DNA from: UBA9630 sp043725085
GTDB taxonomy: Bacteria > Patescibacteriota > Minisyncoccia > Moranbacterales > UBA2206
Assembly: GCA_043725085.1 (NCBI GenBank)
Contig: JAYSLY010000020.1
Coordinates: forward strand, 1 to 9,909
Direction of reading: 5' to 3'
DNA: 9,909 nucleotides
The translations under genes and the position numbers were made by a program. Below the pieces are notes generated by a model. The model saw nothing but the letters and a program-made list of their open reading frames with translations, did not search any database and had not been told where the DNA came from. Positions 1 through 4,251 of the stretch are shown here, piece by piece. Numbering within the stretch: the stretch's first letter is position 1; the number at the start of each line of letters is the position of its first letter.

Positions 1-48
1 GCCAAAGATAAATTATTTGAAAAAATTAGTAAAGATTTAACAAAATAA
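1..48 (+). CDS. C-terminal tail of an unidentified protein (partial)
   Basis: Frame 1 is open from the window edge and stops at a TAA at 46-48, giving 15 residues, AKDKLFEKISKDLTK. The composition is lysine-rich and hydrophilic, as is common for the end of a bacterial protein. A small dyad overlaps and follows the stop codon. The fragment is too short to identify a family, and an open frame of this length can occur by chance in AT-rich DNA. It is called because it begins at the edge and ends just before a gene-free stretch. Confidence 0.4.
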   Translation, partial: AKDKLFEKISKDLTK

Positions 49-65
49 CCAAAAAGTCCGGTTAT
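45..65 (+). terminator. Weak stem-loop at the end of the partial left-edge gene
   Basis: ATAACC (45-50) pairs with GGTTAT (60-65) around a 9-base loop. The stem overlaps the TAA stop at 46-48. No clear T-run follows, so this is at best a weak or Rho-assisted terminator. Confidence 0.3.
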
Positions 66-115
66 GAGTTTAGTCACTTCTTAAGATTGGAATATACTAT
101 GATTTTAGGGACTTT

Positions 116-144
116 ATAGTGACGCAGCATTGTTGCGTCTCTAT
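116..144. repeat. GACGCA/TGCGTC palindrome overlapping the glycosidase stop codon
   Basis: ATAG-T-GACGCA (116-126) pairs with TGCGTC-T-CTAT (134-144), giving two stem blocks of 4 and 6 bp with one T-T mismatch and a 7-base loop. It covers the TAG stop of the minus-strand glycosidase (141-143). There is no good T-tail on either strand, so it is not a classical terminator. The AGACGCA...TGCGTCT core resembles short dispersed palindromes known from other bacterial genomes; whether it is repeated in this genome cannot be seen from one window. Confidence 0.4.
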
Positions 145-1325
145 TTGATTTCGGAAAAAAGTTTTGGGTCAGTTTGACCGTCAATTTTGAATAGGCTAAT
201 ACCTTTGAGTCCGAGATTTTTGGCGAGATCAATTTTTTGTCCAACACTCTGCGCATCAGAAAAGGTGACCAAATGTTTTCCATCCGGCGCGGTGTAGGTA
301 AAAAACGGTTCTCCGCCAGCTGAACGCTCAAGTGTCGCGTTATTTTGCATTTTTTCCTCCATCGCTTGCGGATAGGTAACGCTTTTCACTTTCTCATAGT
401 GGTAACCGGAATCAGTTTTTGTGATGCTAAATTCCCAGCCATAAGTCGGCACGCCCATGACTAATTTGGAGGAGCTGATAAATCGCATGGCATAGCGCAT
501 CACCTTTTCCACCCAATCAATGTCAGCGTTAGGTGTGGCGGGAGTTTCATTTGAATCATCAAAAATTTTCTTTCCGCCACCCACTTGGAACACTTGGTCA
601 TAGGCCATAATTCGGACGCTGTCGCAGAGTCGATTGAGGGCCGGATAATCATTGGCAAAACTCATCGCGCGCGTGCCTGTCCAGTCTGATGGAGGATTGT
701 CTTGGCTTCGCGCTTCAACGGTGCAGCTCATCGTTTTTCCAAGTGGTGCTAATTTTTGATGCAGCGTCTCAAGAAAGACAGTAAAAAGCTCTCGGTCAGC
801 CACATCTTTGCCCTCATAGTCAATATCCACTCCCGGAAAATTATTTTGCGTAAGCATCATCGAGATGGCACTGACGTGTTTTTCCAGCTTTTGTGAATCA
901 GAAAAAGTTGCGTGCATTGCGGGAGCATCAGCCCAGATAATTGTTGGAATGAAGGCGACTTTTTCTTTTTGCGCTTCCTCTTCCAGTTTGGGCCAAGGCG
1001 CATTTTTGATGTCTGGCGTATCGCGCAAAGTGCCGTCCTGGTTCACGCCATAGGCGAAGGGATTGATTTCGGAAAACAAAGCTAAATTTCCCAAAAGCGA
1101 ATCTGCGCCTGCTTTTTTTTGCCAATAAGGCAGCCAGCCGGAAATGAAAAATTTTTTTTCGGCGGGCGTGGCAGCTGCCGGCGCTTCTTTTTTTGTATCA
1201 TCAATAATATTTATACTCTGCGTGCTATCGGGAGAGAGTGTTTTTTTCTTTTGGTGCGTAAAATAGAAAACGGCGCTTGCAATTGAGAGAGTTAAAACTA
1301 AAATAATAAGCGATTTTTTTGACAT
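141..1325 (-). CDS. Membrane-anchored glycosyl hydrolase family 18 protein (YaaH/chitinase-like)
   Basis: A 394-residue protein predicted to hydrolyse or bind beta-1,4-linked N-acetylhexosamine glycans such as peptidoglycan or chitin-type polymers outside the cell. Residues 5-23 form one hydrophobic helix, an uncleaved anchor or signal peptide, followed by a Lys/Ala/Pro-rich linker to about 57. The catalytic barrel starts at the ISGWLPYW block (about 61-68). The family 18 signature is FPGVDIDYE (163-171), with Glu171 as the expected proton donor and Asp169 two residues before it. Later barrel motifs are RIMAYDQ (238-244), GVPTYGW (291-297) and GISLFKIDGQTDP near 374-386. The usual first Asp of DGxDxDxE is Pro164. 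The gene lies 55 bp downstream of the amidohydrolase on the same strand and probably shares its transcript. The ATG has no Shine-Dalgarno. The family call is firm; the substrate is unknown. Confidence 0.88.
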   Translation of the reverse strand: MSKKSLIILVLTLSIASAVFYFTHQKKKTLSPDSTQSINIIDDTKKEAPAAATPAEKKFFISGWLPYWQKKAGADSLLGNLALFSEINPFAYGVNQDGTLRDTPDIKNAPWPKLEEEAQKEKVAFIPTIIWADAPAMHATFSDSQKLEKHVSAISMMLTQNNFPGVDIDYEGKDVADRELFTVFLETLHQKLAPLGKTMSCTVEARSQDNPPSDWTGTRAMSFANDYPALNRLCDSVRIMAYDQVFQVGGGKKIFDDSNETPATPNADIDWVEKVMRYAMRFISSSKLVMGVPTYGWEFSITKTDSGYHYEKVKSVTYPQAMEEKMQNNATLERSAGGEPFFTYTAPDGKHLVTFSDAQSVGQKIDLAKNLGLKGISLFKIDGQTDPKLFSEIK

Positions 1326-1380
1326 AGGATTTTATTTTCTAGTTGATGCGGTTATGAGACAAAACGCGTAACTCCTAGTA

Positions 1381-2388
1381 TTATTCAAAATCAACCTCGC
1401 TGGAATTTAGCTCGTATAGAAAATTAAAATTTTCAGCATCTTTCATTTCTCGTTCTAGCGCGGCGATTTTTTTGCCGGCAAACCCGGAAAATCCCAAGGC
1501 TTTGAGGCCATTCACGGTCATCATTTTCACCACGTCTTTGGTTGAAATTTTGCTCGAATCAAGGCTTGTTCCTTTTTGCAAAAGCGCGGCGAATTTTCCC
1601 GCTTCCCAAATGTCGAGCCGATTAGAACTCGCCGCACCATCAGTGCCAAGGCAGACATTGATCCCATTTTCCAGCATTTTGATGATTGGTGCAATTCCCG
1701 AGCCAAGCTTTAGGTTGCTCAAGGGACAATGGACAACGTTCACTTTTCTTTTTGCCATAATTTCGATGTCCTCATCAGTCACCCAAACACAGTGGGCCAA
1801 AATAGCGCGCTCATTCAGAAGGCCTAATTTATCCAGATAGGCGACCGGTGTTAGCTTATTTTTCTCCAAACATTCATCAAATTCCGTTTTTGTTTCCGCC
1901 AAATGAATGTGAAGTGGTGCAAAATATTTTTCCGCAAGCTCTCTCGCTTTGATTAAATTTTTTTCACAAACAGCATAGATTGAATGGGGAGCGACTGCAA
2001 TTTTCACGAAGGGGTTGTGAGCATATTTGATCAAAAGTTTTTCCGTGATTTCAAATGCCTCCTCGGGAGTTTCGGCAGAAGGCGTGGGAAAATCCAAAAT
2101 TCCTTTCCCGGCAATAACACGCATTCCCAACTCTTGAGCAGCACGCGCGACTTCCTCTTCAAAAAAATACATATCGCAAAAAACAACAATACCATTTTTT
2201 TGCATTTCAAGGATGGCCTCCTTAGTTTTAGCATAGACAAATTCAGCGGTCACGTTCTTTTTTTCCAGCGGCCAAATATATTCCTCGAGCCACTTTTGCA
2301 GTGGCATATCCTCAGCCAAGCCGCGAAAAGCCACCATGGCGGCATGAGAATGGGCGTTAACGAGGGGAAACTGAAATTTTTGTGACAT
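1381..2388 (-). CDS. MtaD/SAH-deaminase-like amidohydrolase, barrel only
   Basis: A 335-residue metal-dependent hydrolase of the amidohydrolase superfamily, closest by motif to 5-methylthioadenosine/S-adenosylhomocysteine deaminases, which convert the adenine of MTA, SAH or adenosine to hypoxanthine. The metal and catalytic positions are visible: HSH (His13, His15), HIHLAE (His162, Glu165), AHC (His199) and GTDGAASS (Asp250), plus the NLKLGSGIAPI stretch at 225-235. Related deaminases are about 430 residues, with an N-terminal strand region before HxH and a C-terminal beta-sandwich part. Here HxH begins at residue 13 and the C-terminus ends soon after the ALGFSG segment near 297-302, so the composite sandwich domain is missing. 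Cytosolic, with a likely role in purine or methionine-cycle salvage. It is the first gene of a pair with the glycosidase; there is no obvious functional link. Substrate assignment is inference. Confidence 0.85.
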   Translation of the reverse strand: MSQKFQFPLVNAHSHAAMVAFRGLAEDMPLQKWLEEYIWPLEKKNVTAEFVYAKTKEAILEMQKNGIVVFCDMYFFEEEVARAAQELGMRVIAGKGILDFPTPSAETPEEAFEITEKLLIKYAHNPFVKIAVAPHSIYAVCEKNLIKARELAEKYFAPLHIHLAETKTEFDECLEKNKLTPVAYLDKLGLLNERAILAHCVWVTDEDIEIMAKRKVNVVHCPLSNLKLGSGIAPIIKMLENGINVCLGTDGAASSNRLDIWEAGKFAALLQKGTSLDSSKISTKDVVKMMTVNGLKALGFSGFAGKKIAALEREMKDAENFNFLYELNSSEVDFE

Positions 2389-2417
2389 AGAATAATATTA
2401 AGAATGAATCTGTTTGA

Positions 2418-2446
2418 AGTCTAGCAAATTTTTTGGGAATTGAAAA
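2418..2446 (-). promoter_or_regulatory. Promoter of the amidohydrolase-glycosidase pair
   Basis: On the minus strand, TTTTCA (2446-2441) is separated by 17 bp from TAGACT (2423-2418), which is preceded by TGC, an extended -10. Predicted start is near 2411, giving a leader of about 22 nt. It lies back-to-back with the cold-shock promoter. Confidence 0.5.
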
Positions 2447-2460
2447 AAGGCCCTCAATCA

Positions 2461-2489
2461 TTGACCGAACCCAATTTGCGTGCTATGCT
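2461..2489 (+). promoter_or_regulatory. Extended -10 promoter of the cold-shock gene
   Basis: TTGACC (2461-2466), a 17-bp spacer and TATGCT (2484-2489) preceded by TGC make a strong sigma70-type promoter. Predicted start is around 2496, leaving a leader of about 60 nt. A 6-bp stem, GTGAAA (2497-2502) with TTTCAC (2513-2518), would sit at the extreme 5' end of the mRNA. Confidence 0.7.
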
Positions 2490-2556
2490 TTGGGAAGTGA
2501 AAAGTAGTCGAGTTTCACGCAATACTTGAGGTTATTAATTACAAACGAAAAAAAGT

Positions 2557-2754
2557 ATGATTGGTACAATAAAGAAAAAAACTGAAAAAGGTTTCGGTTT
2601 CATCACTTCTCCAGAATTGGGCAAGGACTTATTCTTCCATAGCAATTCTTTGGTTGACGTTACATTTGACGAAATCCAAGAAGGTGACCAAGTTTCCTTT
2701 GATTCAGAAGAATCCCCAAAGGGTTTGAACGCAATCAATGTTAAGCGCGCCTAA
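2557..2754 (+). CDS. Cold-shock domain protein (CspA family)
   Basis: A 65-residue single-domain cold-shock protein, a five-stranded OB fold that binds single-stranded RNA and DNA and melts RNA secondary structure. The RNA-binding motifs are KGFGFI at 11-16 (RNP1) and LFFHS at 25-29 (RNP2), and the length is normal for the family (65-70). The ATG is preceded by an A-rich stretch rather than a Shine-Dalgarno. The gene is a single transcription unit with a strong promoter at 2461-2489, a leader of about 60 nt and an intrinsic terminator at 2774-2800. Whether expression is cold-induced or constitutive cannot be told from sequence. Confidence 0.95.
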   Translation: MIGTIKKKTEKGFGFITSPELGKDLFFHSNSLVDVTFDEIQEGDQVSFDSEESPKGLNAINVKRA

Positions 2755-2773
2755 GTATTTTAGGCGAACTTTG

Positions 2774-2800
2774 AAAAAACTCCCGGTCCGGGAGTTTTTT
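2774..2800 (+). terminator. Intrinsic terminator of the cold-shock gene
   Basis: ACTCCC (2779-2784) pairs with GGGAGT (2790-2795) around GGTCC. Flanking A6 (2774-2779) and T6 (2795-2800) runs extend the stem and supply the U-tract. Confidence 0.9.
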
Positions 2801-2808
2801 GTTTGAAA

Positions 2809-2834
2809 CCAAAACCCCATTTCAGGGGTTTTGG
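2809..2834 (-). terminator. Hairpin ending the DUF5666-like gene
   Basis: CCAAAACCCC (2809-2818) pairs perfectly with GGGGTTTTGG (2825-2834) around a 6-base loop. Read on the minus strand it lies about 30 nt past the stop at 2866 and is followed by TTTCAAAC, a short U-tail. It abuts the cold-shock terminator, so the two convergent genes have separate hairpins. Confidence 0.65.
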
Positions 2835-2865
2835 GAGTTGCTAAACTTTGTCTCTTGAGTGTTCC

Positions 2866-3192
2866 TTAGTCATGTTGGATTGTGACTCTGGAAACACTTT
2901 CAAACATATTGTCATGGTTGCTGAAGTTACCGCTCACCTTGACTTTTTCACCGTTTGTGATGTCACTAAGATGTCTAGTGCTGCCATCTGTATCGGTGAT
3001 GGGGTCGTTTTTGCCCAATGCTACTTTGAACGTTCCCATGTGATCACTCACGAAGGTGAATGTCCTGTTGGCTTGGTTAATATTCATCACGGTTCCCCTG
3101 AAAGTACTATCAGCATAAACCGGCATTCCCCAGAGCGAGATGGCACCTACGACAATAGCGACAGAAGCAACAATTTTTGTTAGCTTTGTCAT
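2866..3192 (-). CDS. Small secreted DUF5666-like (OB-fold) protein
   Basis: A 108-residue exported protein. Residues 1-27 form a signal peptide: Lys4 and Lys6, a hydrophobic core at about 8-20, and a VYA cleavage site before Asp28. The mature part begins STFRGTVMNINQ and continues with a TFKVAL strand, a LSDITNGEKVKVSG block and a closing VTIQH strand. This is the pattern of DUF5666-type small beta-barrels (fxGtV...lsdikvGdkVkVsG...a.kVti). The function of that family is not known. The ATG has no Shine-Dalgarno. A nested inverted repeat at 3212-3274 lies just upstream of the start, and a hairpin terminator lies downstream. The secretion call is strong; the family assignment is from pattern only. 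Confidence 0.75.
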   Translation of the reverse strand: MTKLTKIVASVAIVVGAISLWGMPVYADSTFRGTVMNINQANRTFTFVSDHMGTFKVALGKNDPITDTDGSTRHLSDITNGEKVKVSGNFSNHDNMFESVSRVTIQHD

Positions 3193-3211
3193 ATAATTGC
3201 TTTAGATTTGT

Positions 3212-3274
3212 TAAAAATTGAACGTTCATCCAAATAATCGACCTTTATTTGGCCAACTTAGTTTTCAATTTTTA
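3212..3274. repeat. Nested inverted repeats upstream of the DUF5666-like gene
   Basis: The outer arms TAAAAATTGAA (3212-3222) and TTCAATTTTTA (3264-3274) are perfect over 11 bp. Inside them CCAAATAA (3230-3237) and TTATTTGG (3245-3252) are perfect over 8 bp around a 7-base spacer. An 8-bp palindrome GAACGTTC occupies 3220-3227. The element sits 20-82 bp upstream of the minus-strand ATG, between it and the plus-strand short ORF, so it may be a 5' UTR structure, an operator, or a remnant of a small mobile palindrome. Confidence 0.6.
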
Positions 3275-3300
3275 GGGTACTTAATGCGCGTCACATCCTG

Positions 3301-3306
3301 TATACT
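3301..3306 (+). promoter_or_regulatory. Possible -10 of the 3318 short ORF
   Basis: TATACT ends 11 bases before the ATG at 3318, predicting a start near 3313 and a leader of about 5 nt. No convincing -35 lies 16-18 bp upstream. TATACT also occurs as the -10 of the genes at 3709 and 6187. Confidence 0.4.
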
Positions 3307-3317
3307 AATGATACGAT

Positions 3318-3452
3318 ATGAAGTTCCTTTCTGGCGCAAAAAAATGGTTTTTTCTCAGGCTTTTTAAAAAGCTCAACGCTGACACGAAAAAAACATACCC
3401 AAGTGCTCTTGGGGACGAGTTAAAAAAAGCTAAATTAGAACCCAAAGTTTAA
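3318..3452 (+). CDS. Hypothetical basic 44-residue protein
   Basis: A short ORF, MKFLSGAKKWFFLRLFKKLN then a hydrophilic Lys-rich tail ending in LEPKV. The first 20 residues could form a basic amphipathic helix able to sit on a membrane. No Shine-Dalgarno; a TATACT lies at 3301-3306, so the message would be nearly leaderless. Its TAA (3450-3452) overlaps the stop codon of the opposing ORF at 3449-3634. I do not recognise a family. The coding case rests on the promoter-like box, the amino-acid composition and its place in an otherwise empty stretch; chance is a real alternative. Confidence 0.4.
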   Translation: MKFLSGAKKWFFLRLFKKLNADTKKTYPSALGDELKKAKLEPKV

Positions 3453-3634
3453 TTAAGAACCTTATCGGCATAGAGATCGACATCAAAGGCCCATTTGTTG
3501 GCGGCTGCTCGTCCGCCTGTTAAGGCGCAGTTTGAACCACATTTCCAAACAAGCATATCCTTGGCTGATTCAACCTCATTTCGCTCAATGATTTCTGCGA
3601 TTCTTTCGGAAACAACATCAACAGTCTTGTCCAA
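3449..3634 (-). CDS. Hypothetical 61-residue protein, doubtful start
   Basis: An open frame starting at TTG (3634-3632), with helical charged residues 1-30 and a WKCGSNC motif (C-x3-C) near 30-36. The frame remains open upstream to about 3713 without ATG, GTG or TTG and would add a C-x2-C (codons at about 3656-3667), so it may be a 5'-truncated remnant of a four-cysteine zinc-ribbon-like protein. A perfect TATAAT lies on this strand at 3680-3675, about 40 bp upstream of the TTG. There is no Shine-Dalgarno. I do not recognise the family. Together with the 3318 ORF it is all that fills 3193-3708. Confidence 0.4.
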   Translation of the reverse strand: MDKTVDVVSERIAEIIERNEVESAKDMLVWKCGSNCALTGGRAAANKWAFDVDLYADKVLN

Positions 3635-3653
3635 TGCAAGATAAGACTGGTCA

Positions 3654-3682
3654 TTGCATCTGGAACAATTATGGATTATACT
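3654..3682 (+). promoter_or_regulatory. Promoter of the holin-family gene, sharing its -10 with the opposite strand
   Basis: TTGCAT (3654-3659), 17 bp, TATACT (3677-3682), with a predicted start near 3689 and a 20-nt leader to the ATG at 3709. The same bases 3675-3680 read TATAAT on the minus strand, so the octamer ATTATACT could serve divergent transcription. Confidence 0.55.
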
Positions 3683-3708
3683 CAGGGCATAATTAGAATA
3701 AAAAAAAT

Positions 3709-4071
3709 ATGAAAATTATCATCCATTGGTTTCTCTCTGCCTTGGCCATAATCATTACCGCTTACCTTTTGCCCACAAAAGCAATCTTTGTGCAGAGTTT
3801 TTTTGTGGCGCTGGTTGTGGCGGTTGTTTTGGGATTTCTAAATAGCATAATCAGACCAATCCTAGTCATCCTTACTTTGCCCATTCAAATTTTAACCCTC
3901 GGACTTTTCACACTTGTCATCAATGCGGCGCTGGTTATGCTCACAAGCAACATCGTTAGCGGTTTTTATGTGAAAAGTTTTTGGTGGGCGCTACTTTTCA
4001 GTCTCGTGCTTTCACTTGTCGGCGCCATCATCAATCGCTTTGAACCAAAAAAAGATTTGGAGCGGGAATAA
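3709..4071 (+). CDS. Phage_holin_4_2 / YvlD-family four-helix membrane protein
   Basis: A 120-residue integral membrane protein with four hydrophobic segments at about 4-22, 27-48, 54-81 and 88-110, and a charged tail FEPKKDLERE. The NSIIRPILVILTLPIQILTL block (45-64) followed by GLFTLVINA is the signature of the family named after a mycobacteriophage holin. Most members are chromosomal bacterial proteins (for example YvlD) of unknown or envelope-stress-related role. No lysin, tail or other phage gene is nearby, so the holin name should not be read as prophage evidence. The start is preceded by an A-rich stretch and no Shine-Dalgarno. Length is normal for the family. Confidence 0.88.
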   Translation: MKIIIHWFLSALAIIITAYLLPTKAIFVQSFFVALVVAVVLGFLNSIIRPILVILTLPIQILTLGLFTLVINAALVMLTSNIVSGFYVKSFWWALLFSLVLSLVGAIINRFEPKKDLERE

Positions 4072-4093
4072 AAGCAATCGAGAAGCAATCAAG
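4072..4093. repeat. Tandem 11-bp duplication after the holin-family stop
   Basis: AAGCAATCGAG (4072-4082) is followed directly by AAGCAATCAAG (4083-4093), identical at 10 of 11 positions. It starts at the base after the TAA stop. Probably a replication-slippage scar. Confidence 0.5.
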
Positions 4094-4111
4094 GACCGTC
4101 CTCAACAAGAC

Positions 4112-4141
4112 TCAAACAAAAAACACCCGGCTTGGGCGTTT
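4112..4141 (-). terminator. Terminator of the NHL-LysM gene
   Basis: Read on the minus strand, AAACGCCC pairs with GGGTGTTT (one G-U pair) around AAGCC, followed by TTTTGTTTG. On the plus strand the same pair becomes an A-C mismatch, so the hairpin favours the minus-strand transcript. It lies about 110 nt past the stop at 4252; the DNA between holds no ORF or structure I can name. Confidence 0.65.
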
Positions 4142-4251
4142 CTGACGTTTTGCTCGCTTGGCAGGACAGCTTTCGAACTTTTGAATGATTAAGAGAGTTA
4201 GATCCGATTACAGGTATTGAGCAAACTAAGCAGTTACTGGCACTGGTTTAA

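Noticed and set aside
1984..2385. 133-codon plus-strand ORF opposite the amidohydrolase
   Set aside because: The minus strand encodes all conserved metal-binding motifs; this is an antisense shadow.
2848..3183. 111-codon plus-strand ORF opposite the DUF5666-like gene
   Set aside because: The minus strand has a clear signal peptide and beta-barrel pattern; the plus frame has no promoter and an unstructured composition.
3220..3227. GAACGTTC as a LexA/SOS box
   Set aside because: The Gram-positive-type box needs GAAC and GTTC separated by four bases; here the halves are adjacent.
3709..4071. Prophage remnant suggested by the holin-family name
   Set aside because: No endolysin, structural, integrase or attachment-site sequence is nearby, and chromosomal members of this family are common in non-phage contexts.
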